DNA of 64,000 bases from Dryocola boscaweniae. Lineage in GTDB: Bacteria; Pseudomonadota; Gammaproteobacteria; Enterobacterales; Enterobacteriaceae. A program made the translations under genes and the position numbers. The notes under the pieces were generated by a model, which saw nothing but the letters and a program-made list of their open reading frames with translations, searched no databases and had not been told where the DNA came from. Positions 23,887 through 33,584 of the stretch are shown in pieces; the stretch's first letter is position 1; each line of letters opens with the position of its first letter. The stretch lies in contig NZ_JALHAP010000080.1 in NCBI RefSeq assembly GCF_025215095.1, positions 1 to 64,000 of the forward strand, in the 5' to 3' direction.

Positions 23887-24123
23887 TTACAACTGCTGAC
23901 GCGCTTTTAATCCCTCTTCAGCATGCTGATTTGCCGTCAGATTTTGGCGTAAACCGGCATGCTTATCGCGGCCAGAATGGTTCAATATTCTTAATTACCG
24001 CTTCGATGCGAGATTCTTGACTACAATTATTATCACGTCCAGCAGATAGTGAGTGATTGCCGATGGCTTCACCCGGACGGATTAATTTTTAGCGAATATT
24101 CACCGAACGATAAGGACAATATT

Positions 24124-24333
24124 ATGAATAAAGACGAAATCGGCGGTAACTGGAAACAGTTCAAAGGTAATGTAAAAGAGAAATGGGGCAAGCTGACGGA
24201 TGACGACATGACGGTCATCGAAGGTAAACGCGATCAGCTCGTTGGTAAAATCCAGGAACGTTATGGATCAAGCAAAGATGATGCAGAAAAGGAAGTTGTT
24301 GACTGGGAAACTCGTAACAACTACCGCTGGTAG
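24124..24333 (+). CDS. yjbJ: CsbD-family stress protein YjbJ
   Basis: YjbJ is a small, highly charged, soluble protein of the CsbD family, abundant in stationary phase in E. coli; its function is unknown. The start was set at ATG 24124 after AAGGACAAT, giving 69 residues as in E. coli. The start at 24049 would add a stretch unrelated to the family. Family features are MNKDEIGGNWKQFKGNVKEKWGKL, the TDDDMTVIEGKRDQLVGKIQ core, and the Trp/Tyr-rich end NNYRW. It is convergent with zur. Confidence 0.93.
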   Translation: MNKDEIGGNWKQFKGNVKEKWGKLTDDDMTVIEGKRDQLVGKIQERYGSSKDDAEKEVVDWETRNNYRW

Positions 24334-24379
24334 CCCGCATAACCCTCAGTTGTGCTAACCCTCAAAGGCTACTCTGCCC

Positions 24380-24397
24380 GGGTACAAGGATGTACCC
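24380..24397. terminator. Hairpin between convergent yjbJ and zur
   Basis: GGGTACA-agga-TGTACCC is a perfect 7-bp stem in the 70-base gap between the two convergent genes. It probably marks the 3' end of one or both transcripts. T-runs are weak. Confidence 0.5.
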
Positions 24398-24403
24398 CCT
24401 GCC

Positions 24404-24922
24404 TTAACGTACCTTCTTTTTAATCAGCACTGAATGGTCGTGGTTGCTGCAGCCATCTTTATGACGGCAGGCCTCCACTTCAGCACATGCTGCACATAAA
24501 CCATGCGCTTCAATCACGTTATGACGCAATGCAAAGCCCATTTTCGCGGCGAGCTTGTGCATAATGTCCTCCACGCCCTGGGCCACTTCTTCTTTAACCG
24601 CCCCGCATCGCTCGCAGATAAACATGGCTGAAGAGTGTGTCGGCTGGTCAATCAAATTGCACAGTACGTAACTGTTTGCAGACTCCACGCGGTGAACAAA
24701 ACCTTGCTCCAGCAGGAAATCCAGCGCGCGATAAACGGTTGGCGGTTTGGCCTGGGGTTCGCTTACGCGCAGCAAATCCAGAAGGTCATAAGCGCTGATG
24801 GCGCCGGTTTGTAATGTCATCAGACGCAACACTTCCAGACGTTGCGGCGTCAGGCGTACATTGCGCTGCGCGCAAAGCTTTTCGGCCTGCGCTAACACGT
24901 GTTGTGAAGTCGTCTTATCCAT
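24404..24922 (-). CDS. zur: Zinc uptake regulator Zur (Fur family)
   Basis: Zur represses zinc-import genes when zinc is plentiful. The start MDKTTSQHVLAQAEKLCAQRN was preferred over one two codons earlier, by comparison with E. coli (171 residues; here 172). The N-terminal winged helix is LTPQRLEVLRLMTLQTGAISAYDLL...PPTVYRALDFLLEQGFVHRVES. Zinc-binding Cys pairs lie in ICERCGAV and LCAACAEVEAC, and further ligands in RHNVIEAHGLC. The C-terminal tail NHDHSVLIKKK is conserved. Confidence 0.95.
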   Translation of the reverse strand: MDKTTSQHVLAQAEKLCAQRNVRLTPQRLEVLRLMTLQTGAISAYDLLDLLRVSEPQAKPPTVYRALDFLLEQGFVHRVESANSYVLCNLIDQPTHSSAMFICERCGAVKEEVAQGVEDIMHKLAAKMGFALRHNVIEAHGLCAACAEVEACRHKDGCSNHDHSVLIKKKVR

Positions 24923-25033
24923 CAGCATTCCTCGATTAAGTAGCCCCTCACTTTACCATAAAAGCAGCAAAAGCGCCGAATACTGGTCCATACTGGCAGT
25001 GATTTACCTTAAACATCGTCCACTGGAGCTGTC

Positions 25034-25537
25034 ATGCAAAAACCAGACTGTATCCGCCACTGGCGCGAGCTAGAAGGCGCGGATGATTCCACTTATTCAG
25101 ACAGCGATGAGCTGTTTTCTATTGGCGCGCCTCTTGCCCGCAGCCTTGGCTTGAACCGGCTGGGTATTCATCACGAGCGCCTGTTGCCCGGGCGTCGGAC
25201 TTCCTATCCTCACGCCGAGAGCAGCGAGGAAGAGTTTGTCTATGTGCTGGAAGGTCACCCGCAAGTATGGATCAACGGCAATCTTTATCAGTTGGAACCC
25301 GGCGATTGCGTAGGGTTTCCGGCAGAAACGGGGATTTGCCATACCTTTATTAATAACACCGAGCATGAAGCGCGCTTGCTGGTGGTTGGCGAAGCCAATA
25401 AAGATGAAAACCGTGTCTATTACCCGATGAATTCCAGCTATGCCGCCACGCGTAATGATCGCTGGATAGACCATCCGCCACAATTTTTTGGTCCTCACGA
25501 TGGACAACCCTCACGAAAATCGCGGAGTAAACTATAA
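25034..25537 (+). CDS. Cupin-domain protein of unknown function
   Basis: This 167-residue soluble protein has a single cupin beta-barrel. Motif 1 is HAESSEEEFVYVLEG (about residues 60-74), where the usual HxH is reduced to a single His. Motif 2 is PGDCVGFPAETGICHTFINNT (about 93-113) with the conserved His. A metal site with His, Glu and His is therefore possible but not complete. The C-terminal tail is basic (GQPSRKSRSKL). It is divergent from zur with 111 bases between. I do not recognise a named gene. A link to metal homeostasis is only suggested by position. Confidence 0.75.
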   Translation: MQKPDCIRHWRELEGADDSTYSDSDELFSIGAPLARSLGLNRLGIHHERLLPGRRTSYPHAESSEEEFVYVLEGHPQVWINGNLYQLEPGDCVGFPAETGICHTFINNTEHEARLLVVGEANKDENRVYYPMNSSYAATRNDRWIDHPPQFFGPHDGQPSRKSRSKL

Positions 25538-25709
25538 ATAAATCTGCAAGGAAATTAAGAAGCAATAACCCGTATGGATAAAACCGGGAATCCTATGGGT
25601 GAAACAGCCCGCCTTTAAGTTCGTTATTCGCAGCAATAGTCCGCCTCTGTTGAGTCTTAACTGGCAGGGGCTAGTTATTACATCGGATTTTCAGACGGGT
25701 GAGCGGTAA

Positions 25710-27017
25710 ATGAAAAAAATTAAAACTCTGGTGGCGTTTAGCGCCGCCTCTTTGTTTGTGGCAAATTCGGCCTGGGCTGCTGGTACATGGTCGGAAGCAC
25801 GCAGTGACGCGATGGGTGGAACCGGGGTTGCTTCTGGCAGTTACGGGAGCGGGGTGTTGATTAACCCGGCTCTGCTGGCAAAGGCGCAAGAGGAAGATAC
25901 GGTAACGGTCATCTTACCTTCCGTCAGCGCACAGATTACCGATAAAGATAACCTTCAGGATCAGATCGATGATATCAGCGATAAGGTTGATGGCTACGAA
26001 GATGTGATTGACGATCTTACCTTCGAAGACATTCTGCTTAATCCCGTCGGGACGCTGAACCAGCTTCAGGGCGCAGCCGGCGATCTGGCGGGAGAACTCG
26101 AAAACTTACGCGGTAAAACGGCGCATGCCAAAGCGGCGGCGGGCATTGCGGTCAGTATTCCAAACGATGTGCTGTCGATGGCGTTTGTAACAAAAGCCTA
26201 TGCGCACGGGCGGGTGAGTTCCTCTATCGATCAGCAGGATATTGATTACCTGCGCGGCATTGAAAACTCTGATGCGGTCGCTGGGGCGGCGGCTATTGAC
26301 GCTGCTGCAAATGGCTCCGATGCGATAACCCGTAATCTCAACTCCACCGCGTCAGGCCGTGCGGCTATCGTTTCCGACTATGGCGTGGCGCTGGCGAAGC
26401 AGTTCAACCTGGGCGAGGTGCCGGTTTCCGTTGGCATCACGCCGAAGCTGCAAAAAACCTGGCTGTATAACTACACCACTTCGATTTATACCTACGACAG
26501 CAATGACTGGAACAGCAGTCGCTATCGTAACGATGACACCGGCTTTAACATTGATGCGGGCGTGGCGGCAGATTTTGGCGAGAACTGGACGGTTGGCCTG
26601 AGCGGTCAGAACCTGGTATCGCGCGATATTGATACCAAAGATATCCGCATCACGAACGGGCGCACGGGTGAAACCGTCAGCTATAAAGACACTTACCAGA
26701 TTCGTCCATTAGTCACAGCGGGCGCGGCATGGCATAACGATCTTATTACGCTGAGTGCCGACGGTGACCTGACTGAAACCAAAGGCTTTAAAAGCGAAGA
26801 GGACTCACAGTACGTTGGCGTGGGTGCGGAAGTTCGTCCGCTCTCCTGGTTTGCGGTGCGTGCCGGTTATCGCGCCGATGTAAAAGGTAACGACAGCAAT
26901 GTGTTCACGGGCGGCGTCGGCTTTGCGCCGTTTAATCGTGTTCACGTTGATTTGATGGGCCTGTACGGCGAAGACGAGACCTGGGGGGCGGGCGCGCAGC
27001 TTAGCGTCACCTTCTGA
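25710..27017 (+). CDS. Chromosomal TraF-like outer-membrane protein (TraF_2/FadL-like)
   Basis: The 435 residues start with a signal peptide (MKKIKTLVAFSAASLFVANS, then AWA before AGTW). The mature start ARSDAMGGTGVASGSYGSGVLINPALLA resembles the N-terminal hatch of FadL/OmpP1-type barrels. Next comes an acidic helical stretch, about residues 75-110 (LQDQIDDISDKVDGYEDVIDD), then many amphipathic strands ending in WGAGAQLSVTF with a terminal Phe. Such proteins are often labelled 'conjugal transfer protein TraF', but no conjugation gene is near. An outer-membrane barrel is well supported; substrate and role are unknown. It has its own promoter region and stands alone between the cupin gene and dusA. 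Confidence 0.8.
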   Translation: MKKIKTLVAFSAASLFVANSAWAAGTWSEARSDAMGGTGVASGSYGSGVLINPALLAKAQEEDTVTVILPSVSAQITDKDNLQDQIDDISDKVDGYEDVIDDLTFEDILLNPVGTLNQLQGAAGDLAGELENLRGKTAHAKAAAGIAVSIPNDVLSMAFVTKAYAHGRVSSSIDQQDIDYLRGIENSDAVAGAAAIDAAANGSDAITRNLNSTASGRAAIVSDYGVALAKQFNLGEVPVSVGITPKLQKTWLYNYTTSIYTYDSNDWNSSRYRNDDTGFNIDAGVAADFGENWTVGLSGQNLVSRDIDTKDIRITNGRTGETVSYKDTYQIRPLVTAGAAWHNDLITLSADGDLTETKGFKSEEDSQYVGVGAEVRPLSWFAVRAGYRADVKGNDSNVFTGGVGFAPFNRVHVDLMGLYGEDETWGAGAQLSVTF

Positions 27018-27112
27018 CAAATATGCGCCGGGACGAGCAGGTGCCCCGGCGCAGCTTTATGCTATAGTGGCGGCCCTTTTTTAACCGTAACCTGCGTAAA
27101 CGTTCAGTGACT

Positions 27113-28111
27113 ATGTCCTCACAAAGCAATCAGATTCCTTTCCAGCCATACCGTTTCTCCATCGCGCCGATGCTCGACTGGACCGACAGACACTGCCGCT
27201 ATTTCCTGCGTCAGCTTTCGCGCAATACCCTGCTGTACACCGAAATGGTGACTACCGGGGCGATTATTCACGGTAAAGGAGACTATCTGGCTTACAGCGA
27301 GGATGAGCATCCTGTTGCGTTACAGTTGGGCGGTAGCGATCCGCAGGCGCTTGCCCAGTGCGCGAAACTGGCTGAAGCCCGCGGTTACGATGAAATTAAC
27401 CTGAACGTTGGTTGTCCATCTGACCGCGTACAAAACGGCATGTTCGGCGCATGCCTGATGGCCGACGCGCAGCGTGTTGCAGATTGCATCAAGGCGATGC
27501 GTGACGAGGTGTCGATTCCGGTAACGGTTAAAACCCGTATCGGTATTGATGACCAGGACAGCTACGAATTTCTCTGCGACTTTATTGGCACGGTAGCGGG
27601 TAAGGGCGAGTGCGAAATGTTTATCATCCACGCGCGTAAAGCCTGGCTTTCTGGCCTCAGCCCGAAGGAAAACCGTGAAATCCCGCCTCTGGATTATTCG
27701 CGTGTTTACCAGCTTAAGCGTGATTTCCCGCATCTCACCATGGCGATTAACGGCGGCGTGAAAACGCTTGAAGAGGTCAAAGCTCATCTTGAGCACGTGG
27801 ACGGCGTAATGGTCGGTCGCGAAGCGTACCAGAACCCAGGGCTGTTAACGGCCGTTGACCGTGAGATCTTCGGGTGCGATACGCCGGAAGTTGATACGGT
27901 TGCCGCAGTGCGCGCCATGTACCCGTACATTGAGCGTGAGCTGGCAAATGGCACTTATCTCGGCCATATCACCCGACATATGCTTGGCTTGTTCCAGGGC
28001 ATTCCGGGAGCGCGTCAGTGGCGTCGTTATCTGAGTGAAAATGCGCATAAAGCAGGGGCAGGCATTGCGGTGGTGGAACACGCTTTATCCCTGGTCGCGG
28101 ACAAGCGCTAA
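27113..28111 (+). CDS. dusA: tRNA-dihydrouridine(20/20a) synthase DusA
   Basis: DusA is an FMN enzyme that reduces uridines 20 and 20a in the tRNA D-loop. The ATG at 27113 was chosen over the GTG two codons upstream, giving 332 residues. Visible are the FMN-barrel start [17 protein letters not shown], the catalytic Cys in [14 protein letters not shown], the substrate-binding [17 protein letters not shown], and the phosphate-binding NGG and [12 protein letters not shown] loops. In E. coli the small gene pspG follows; here there is no room for it. Confidence 0.96.
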   Translation: MSSQSNQIPFQPYRFSIAPMLDWTDRHCRYFLRQLSRNTLLYTEMVTTGAIIHGKGDYLAYSEDEHPVALQLGGSDPQALAQCAKLAEARGYDEINLNVGCPSDRVQNGMFGACLMADAQRVADCIKAMRDEVSIPVTVKTRIGIDDQDSYEFLCDFIGTVAGKGECEMFIIHARKAWLSGLSPKENREIPPLDYSRVYQLKRDFPHLTMAINGGVKTLEEVKAHLEHVDGVMVGREAYQNPGLLTAVDREIFGCDTPEVDTVAAVRAMYPYIERELANGTYLGHITRHMLGLFQGIPGARQWRRYLSENAHKAGAGIAVVEHALSLVADKR

Positions 28112-28289
28112 TTTTAGAACGCAATAACCGTACTGGTTGCTAAGGTATTGCGGAGTTGATCACAAGCTTGCATCTTTGTGATTAACTTTCCAGATGCTCC
28201 CGTATCTATTGTTTTGTAAATCTGACACTATTGCCGCGTTGCAATAAAAGAATTCATCGTAGCTGTACCCTACAAAACAGCGCGAACTA

Positions 28290-28328
28290 AAAAAGAATGG
28301 GCTTCCCTTGGGAAGCCCAAATTCTTTT
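28290..28328. terminator. Bidirectional terminator between dusA and qorA
   Basis: GGGCTTCCC-tt-GGGAAGCCC is flanked by AAAAAAGAAT and ATTCTTTT, so each strand has a stem followed by T-rich sequence. It lies about 180 bases past dusA and overlaps the qorA stop codon. Confidence 0.88.
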
Positions 28329-29310
28329 ATGGAATCAATAAACTGGAACCCTGGGTCGAACGGCTTTCCAGCGTTTGATGCGCGAGCGCTGCGTCTATTA
28401 AAGCAAATTTCTGATCCTGCGCCACATCCACTTTTATTACGCCGCTGGCAATCAACGAGAACAATTCGTTGCAGGCTTCATTCAGCTCTTCGCGGGTGGT
28501 CACGTAACCATTCAGTGACGGACGCGTAACATAAAGCGAACCTTTCTGATTAAGGATACCGAGATTCACACCGGTGACCGGGCCGGACGAGTTGCCAAAG
28601 CTCACCATTAATCCCTGACGTTGCAGGCAATCGAGCGAGGATTCCCAGGTATCTTTCCCCACCGAGTCATAAACCACCGCGACTTTCTTGCCGCCGGTAA
28701 TTTCTTTTACGCGTTCGACAAGATTTTCTTCACGATAGTTAATTACCTGCCAGGCCCCGGCTTTTTTTGCGCGATCCGCTTTTTCAGCCGAACCTACGGT
28801 GCCGATAAGTTTTGCGCCCAGCGCCTTTGCCCACTGGCAGGCAATCAGCCCCACGCCGCCCGCTGCGGCATGGAACAAAAAGACATCGTTTGGTTTCACT
28901 TCGTAGGTTTTGCGCAGCAGATAGTAAACCGTCAATCCTTTCAGGAAAGAGGCGGCGGCCTGCTCGAAGGAGATGGCATCGGGGAGCTTAGCCGTTTTAT
29001 CCGCCGACACGTTGTGCACGCTGCTGTAAGCGCCCAGTCCCGACTGCGCATATACCACCCGGTCACCCACTTTAAGGTGCGTTACATCGCCACCGACCTT
29101 GCTCACCACGCCTGCCGCTTCCGTACCAAGCCCGCTTGGCAGCATTGGCGGTGGATACAATCCGCTGCGGATATAGGTATCAATGTAGTTGATACCTATG
29201 GCTTTATTTTCAACCTGGACTTCGTTGGCGGCTGGATCGTGCGGAGTGAATTCAACTGCTTTGAGCACTTCTGGGCCACCGTGCTGGCTAAACTCTATAC
29301 GCGTTGCCAT
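28327..29310 (-). CDS. qorA: NADPH:quinone oxidoreductase QorA
   Basis: This is a zeta-crystallin-type, zinc-free member of the medium-chain dehydrogenase family, 327 residues as in E. coli. It has the N-terminal GroES-like fold (MATRIEFSQHGGPEVL), a quinone-reductase GLGTEAAGVVSKVGGDV segment, and the nucleotide-binding AAAGGVGLIACQWAKALGA loop near residue 150. The C-terminus ends in LEGRSTQGSSLLIP-like sequence (here LESRSTQGSSLLIP). It is divergent from dnaB. Confidence 0.95.
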   Translation of the reverse strand: MATRIEFSQHGGPEVLKAVEFTPHDPAANEVQVENKAIGINYIDTYIRSGLYPPPMLPSGLGTEAAGVVSKVGGDVTHLKVGDRVVYAQSGLGAYSSVHNVSADKTAKLPDAISFEQAAASFLKGLTVYYLLRKTYEVKPNDVFLFHAAAGGVGLIACQWAKALGAKLIGTVGSAEKADRAKKAGAWQVINYREENLVERVKEITGGKKVAVVYDSVGKDTWESSLDCLQRQGLMVSFGNSSGPVTGVNLGILNQKGSLYVTRPSLNGYVTTREELNEACNELFSLIASGVIKVDVAQDQKFALIDAALAHQTLESRSTQGSSLLIP

Positions 29311-29393
29311 GGAAACTCCTTGTGTCGAAGAGTGGCAAGACCAGGGTATACTTCCCGATCTCTGAAGAACATGAATCTGGTAACTCCCTCACT

Positions 29394-30800
29394 ATGGCAG
29401 GAAATAAACCCTTCAACAAACCGAACGAAACCCGCGACCGTCAGATGGAAGGGCTGAAAATGCCGCCACATTCTCTGGAAGCGGAGCAGTCGGTATTGGG
29501 CGGTTTAATGCTGGACAACGAACGCTGGGACAACGTCTCCGAGCGCGTCGTCGCCAATGATTTTTTCAGCCGTCCGCACCGCATGATCTTCACCGAAATG
29601 CAGCGTTTGCTGGAAATGAGCAAGCCTATCGATCTGATCACGCTATCTGAATCTCTTGAACTTCAAGGGAACCTTGATAGCGTCGGCGGCTTCGCCTATC
29701 TGGCCGAGTTATCTAAAAATACGCCAAGTGCTGCGAATATCAGCGCTTATGCGGATATCGTTCGTGAACGCGCCGTTGTGCGTGAAATGATCGCCGTAGC
29801 AAATGAAATCGCCGATGCAGGTTACGACCCACAGGGGCGTACCAGCGAAGATTTGCTCGACCTCGCCGAATCACGCGTTTTCCAGATCGCCGAAAACCGC
29901 GCTAATAAAGACGAAGGTCCGAAAAGCATCGACCAGATCCTCGAAGCGACGGTGTCGCGTATCGAGTCGCTTTACCAGACTCCGCACGATGGCGTGACGG
30001 GCGTGGACACCGGCTATCAGGATCTGAACAAGAAAACCGCCGGGTTGCAGAAATCGGATTTAATTATCGTGGCCGCGCGTCCGTCGATGGGGAAAACCAC
30101 CTTTGCGATGAACCTGTGCGAAAACGCCGCCATGCTGCAGGAAAAACCGGTTCTTATCTTCAGCCTGGAGATGCCCGGCGAGCAGATTATGATGCGTATG
30201 CTGGCGTCTCTTTCCCGCGTGGATCAGACCAAAATTCGTACCGGGCAGTTGGATGACGAAGACTGGGCGCGCATTTCGAGCACCATGGGCATCCTGCTTG
30301 AAAAGCGCAATATGTACATCGATGACTCCTCTGGCCTGACGCCGACGGAAGTGCGTTCGCGTGCGCGCCGTATCTATCGCGAGGCGGGCGGTCTGAGCAT
30401 GATTATGATCGACTACCTCCAGCTAATGCGCGTGCCTTCGCTTTCCGACAACCGTACGCTGGAAATCGCCGAAATTTCCCGCTCGCTCAAGGCATTGGCA
30501 AAAGAGCTACAGGTGCCGGTGGTGGCGCTCTCGCAGCTTAACCGCTCCCTGGAACAACGTGCGGATAAACGTCCGGTTAACTCCGACCTGCGTGAATCAG
30601 GCTCCATTGAGCAGGATGCCGACTTAATCATGTTTATCTATCGTGATGAAGTTTATAACGACAACAGCGACGAGAAAGGCATCGCGCAGATCATCATCGG
30701 TAAGCAACGTAACGGCCCAATCGGCACGGTACGTTTAACCTTTAACGGCCAGTGGTCACGCTTCGATAACTATGCAGGCCCGCAGTACGACGAAGACTAA
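29394..30800 (+). CDS. dnaB: Replicative DNA helicase DnaB
   Basis: DnaB is the hexameric helicase of the replication fork. The start at ATG 29394 (MAGNKPFNKPNETR) gives 468 residues (E. coli 471). The N-terminal primase-interaction domain begins at PPHSLEAEQSVLGGLMLDN. The RecA-like motor has Walker A ARPSMGKTTFAMN near residue 228, Walker B MIMIDYLQLMR and the arginine-finger region SDLRESGSIEQDADLIMFIYRDE. The C-terminal part is less identical to E. coli than is usual for this gene family, but no motif is lost. Confidence 0.98.
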   Translation: MAGNKPFNKPNETRDRQMEGLKMPPHSLEAEQSVLGGLMLDNERWDNVSERVVANDFFSRPHRMIFTEMQRLLEMSKPIDLITLSESLELQGNLDSVGGFAYLAELSKNTPSAANISAYADIVRERAVVREMIAVANEIADAGYDPQGRTSEDLLDLAESRVFQIAENRANKDEGPKSIDQILEATVSRIESLYQTPHDGVTGVDTGYQDLNKKTAGLQKSDLIIVAARPSMGKTTFAMNLCENAAMLQEKPVLIFSLEMPGEQIMMRMLASLSRVDQTKIRTGQLDDEDWARISSTMGILLEKRNMYIDDSSGLTPTEVRSRARRIYREAGGLSMIMIDYLQLMRVPSLSDNRTLEIAEISRSLKALAKELQVPVVALSQLNRSLEQRADKRPVNSDLRESGSIEQDADLIMFIYRDEVYNDNSDEKGIAQIIIGKQRNGPIGTVRLTFNGQWSRFDNYAGPQYDED

Positions 30801-30925
30801 AATCCTCGCCATCCTTCAAGCCACTCCTGCGTTGGCTGCGCTCACTCACCCGAATTACTTACTTTAGTAAGCTCATCGGGATGAGTTCCCTTGCCGCCTT
30901 GCTGTGACTCGAATGATTTAGAGGA
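30801..30925. repeat. ERIC-type intergenic repeat between dnaB and alr
   Basis: The gap holds an imperfect palindrome of about 125 bases. Its outer arms read AATCCTCGCCATCCTTCAAG and GACTCGAATGATTTAGAGGA, and its core (CTTACTTTAGTAAGCTCA, then TCGGGATGAG) corresponds to the conserved ERIC core of enterobacteria. It is co-oriented inside a likely dnaB-alr transcript and would fold into a long hairpin in RNA. Confidence 0.7.
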
Positions 30926-30964
30926 TTCGCATAATTCAATCCAAATATTGAGCAAGGAAGAAAC

Positions 30965-32044
30965 ATGCAAGCGGCAACCGTAAAAATTAACCGCCGCGCT
31001 CTGCGACATAACCTGCAACGCCTGCGTGAACTGGCACCCGCCAGCCGCATGGTGGCGGTCGTGAAAGCAAACGCCTATGGCCACGGTCTTCTTAAGACCG
31101 CCCAAACTCTCTCCGATGCCGACGCGTTCGGCGTTGCCCGTCTTGAAGAAGCCGTGCGGCTGCGCGAAGGCGGCATTACCCAGCCGATCCTGCTGCTTGA
31201 AGGCTTCTTTAATGCCAGCGACCTGCCAGCCATTTCCCGGCTGAACCTCCAGACCGCCGTTCACAGCATCGAACAGCTTGAAGCGCTGGAACAGGCCGAT
31301 TTAAGCCATCCGATAAGCGTGTGGATGAAGCTCGATACTGGCATGCATCGTTTGGGCGTGCTGCCGAACGAGGCAGAGGCTTTTTATGAGCGCCTCACGC
31401 GCTGCAAAAATGTCAGCCAGCCGGTGAATATCGTCAGCCATTTTGCGCGTGCCGATGAGCCAGAGTCCCACGCCACGCCGCGCCAGCTCGATATCTTCAG
31501 CACCTTTATCGAAGGCAAGCCGGGGCAGAAATCTATCGCCGCATCCGGCGGGATTTTGCTCTGGCCCCAGTCTCATTTTGACTGGGTGCGCCCGGGCATA
31601 ATTCTTTACGGCGTTTCTCCCCTTGAACAAAAGCCGTGGGGCGTAGATTTTGGCATGCAGCCGGTTATGTCGCTAACTTCAAGCCTTATCGCCGTGCGCA
31701 ACCATAAAGCCGGGGAGCCGGTGGGCTACGGCGGCACATGGATTGCCGAACGCGATACCCGGCTGGGCGTCGTCGCAATGGGCTACGGCGACGGTTATCC
31801 GCGTAGCGCGCCGTCGGGCACGCCCGTGCTGGTGAATGGCCGCGAAGTGCCGATTGTCGGGCGTGTGGCGATGGACATGATTTGCGTCGATCTCGGCCCG
31901 GATGCAAAAGAAAAAGTTGGCGATAGCGTGGTGATGTGGGGCGAAGGTTTGCCCGTCGAGCGCGTTGCGGAAGCGACGAAGGTGAGCGCTTACGAACTTA
32001 TCACGCGCCTGACTTCAAGGGTCGCGATGGAATACCTGGATTAA
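30965..32044 (+). CDS. alr: Alanine racemase, biosynthetic
   Basis: Alr is a PLP enzyme that converts L- to D-alanine for peptidoglycan. The 359 residues equal E. coli Alr. The PLP lysine is in [12 protein letters not shown] (Lys34). The second catalytic Tyr lies in the conserved [28 protein letters not shown] block near residues 245-275. The substrate-pocket motif MDMICVDLG follows. Its ribosome-binding site is AAGGAAGA. It is preceded by the ERIC element. Confidence 0.97.
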   Translation: MQAATVKINRRALRHNLQRLRELAPASRMVAVVKANAYGHGLLKTAQTLSDADAFGVARLEEAVRLREGGITQPILLLEGFFNASDLPAISRLNLQTAVHSIEQLEALEQADLSHPISVWMKLDTGMHRLGVLPNEAEAFYERLTRCKNVSQPVNIVSHFARADEPESHATPRQLDIFSTFIEGKPGQKSIAASGGILLWPQSHFDWVRPGIILYGVSPLEQKPWGVDFGMQPVMSLTSSLIAVRNHKAGEPVGYGGTWIAERDTRLGVVAMGYGDGYPRSAPSGTPVLVNGREVPIVGRVAMDMICVDLGPDAKEKVGDSVVMWGEGLPVERVAEATKVSAYELITRLTSRVAMEYLD

Positions 32045-32064
32045 GTCTTCTTACTTTGTATTTT

Positions 32065-32136
32065 TGTAGGTCGGGTAAGCGTTAGCGCTACCCGACATAA
32101 TTTGGTGGATGGCGCTAATGCTTATCCACCCTACAA
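32065..32136. repeat. BIME between alr and tyrB
   Basis: Two inverted REP-type units are present: GTAGGTCGGGTAAGCGTTAG...CTACCCGAC at 32065-32096 and GGTGGATGGCGC...TTATCCACC at 32104-32130. They are of the same family as the repeats in yjbG and the mal locus. Confidence 0.8.
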
Positions 32137-32221
32137 ATTCCCAGGACAAACCCCTCGATCTCTTCATTGCTTCCGGTTTACATTGGTTGTCCGCCACACT
32201 GTAAACCAGGAGAACCTCACC

Positions 32222-33415
32222 GTGTTTCAAAAAGTTGACGCCTATGCTGGCGACCCGATCCTGTCCTTGATGGAGCGTTTCAAAGTTGACCCGCGCGTCG
32301 ACAAGGTTAACCTCAGCATTGGCCTCTATTACAACGAAGATGGGGTAATCCCACAGTTACAGGCCGTGGCCGAAGCCGAGGCCCGTCTGAACGCGCAGCC
32401 GCACGGCGCTTCCCTTTATTTGCCGATGGAAGGGCTGAACACTTACCGTAGCGCAATCGCTCCTTTGCTGTTCGGCGCTGAACATCCGGCGCTGGTAGAA
32501 GGACGTATCGCCTCTATCCAGACGCTTGGCGGCTCCGGCGCGTTGAAAGTGGGCGCAGATTTCCTGAAAACCTGGTTCCCGGATTCGCAGGTTTGGGTCA
32601 GCGATCCAACCTGGGAAAACCACGTCGCCATCTTTGCTGGCGCAGGCTTCACCGTAAATACCTATCCGTGGTTTGACGATGAAACCAAAGGTGTGCGTTA
32701 TGAAGCCCTGCTCGAAAAACTCAACACCTTGCCTGCGCAAAGCGTTGTGCTGCTGCATCCTTGCTGCCATAACCCAACCGGTTCAGATCTGACGGACGCC
32801 CAGTGGGATGCCGTTATCGATATCCTCAAAGCGCGCGATCTGGTTCCATTCCTCGATATCGCCTACCAGGGCTTTGGCGCGGGAATGGAAGAAGATGCTT
32901 ACGCTATTCGCGCTATTGCGAACGCAGGCCTGCCGGCACTGGTCAGCAACTCATTCTCGAAGATTTTCTCGCTGTATGGTGAACGCGTGGGCGGGCTGTC
33001 AGTAGTTTGTGAAGACGCCGAAGCCGCAGGCCGTGTGCTTGGACAACTGAAAGCTACCGTGCGGCGTAACTATTCCAGCCCGCCGAATTTTGGCGCGCAG
33101 GTTGTGGCCACCGTCTTAAATGACGCGCAGCTTAAAGCCAACTGGCTTGCGGAAGTCGAAACGATGCGTCGTCGCATCCTGGATATGCGCCAGGCGCTGG
33201 TTTCCGTGCTGAAGAGCGAAGTGCCGGGGCGTAACTTTGACTATCTGTTGCAACAGCGAGGCATGTTTAGCTATACCGGCCTGAGCGCAGAACAGGTTGA
33301 CCGTCTGCGGGATGAATTTGGCGTTTACCTCATCGCCAGCGGTCGCATGTGCGTCGCCGGGCTCAACAGCAACAATGTGCGCCGCGTTGCGCAGGCTTTT
33401 GCTGCCGTTATGTAA
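32222..33415 (+). CDS. tyrB: Aromatic-amino-acid aminotransferase TyrB
   Basis: TyrB is a PLP transaminase for tyrosine, phenylalanine and leucine synthesis. The start is GTG at 32222 after AGGAGAACC; E. coli tyrB also uses GTG. This gives 397 residues, the E. coli length. Visible are the substrate-site start [10 protein letters not shown], the PLP-binding [23 protein letters not shown], and the Schiff-base lysine in [16 protein letters not shown] near residue 247. TTTACA and TGTAAA half-sites upstream (about 32181-32206) recall TyrR operators but do not fit the standard spacing. Confidence 0.97.
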   Translation: MFQKVDAYAGDPILSLMERFKVDPRVDKVNLSIGLYYNEDGVIPQLQAVAEAEARLNAQPHGASLYLPMEGLNTYRSAIAPLLFGAEHPALVEGRIASIQTLGGSGALKVGADFLKTWFPDSQVWVSDPTWENHVAIFAGAGFTVNTYPWFDDETKGVRYEALLEKLNTLPAQSVVLLHPCCHNPTGSDLTDAQWDAVIDILKARDLVPFLDIAYQGFGAGMEEDAYAIRAIANAGLPALVSNSFSKIFSLYGERVGGLSVVCEDAEAAGRVLGQLKATVRRNYSSPPNFGAQVVATVLNDAQLKANWLAEVETMRRRILDMRQALVSVLKSEVPGRNFDYLLQQRGMFSYTGLSAEQVDRLRDEFGVYLIASGRMCVAGLNSNNVRRVAQAFAAVM

Positions 33416-33439
33416 GCACTTACTTACTTTCTTCCGGAA

Positions 33440-33466
33440 GGCGATGTGTGACCATCGCCTTTTTTT
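33440..33466 (+). terminator. Terminator of tyrB
   Basis: GGCGATG-tgtgac-CATCGCC is followed by seven T, 24 bases past the tyrB stop. This is a typical intrinsic terminator. Confidence 0.9.
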
Positions 33467-33584
33467 ATGGAAAATTCCAGGAAAATCCTTTAACTGTCAG
33501 CCGCCTGCGGGTATGGTCAGGTAGTTTTTGACCAGTTGCTCTGATTTATAACAATAAAAACTGATGAAAATTAAAGGGAAAACG

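Noticed and set aside
24923..25033. Zur operator between zur and the cupin gene
   Set aside because: No sequence close to the GAAATGTTATA-type palindrome was seen, so no regulatory site was annotated.
32175..32210. TyrR boxes upstream of tyrB
   Set aside because: TTTACA and TGTAAA occur, but not as TGTAAA-N6-TTTACA, and each lacks its partner half. They are mentioned only in the tyrB entry.
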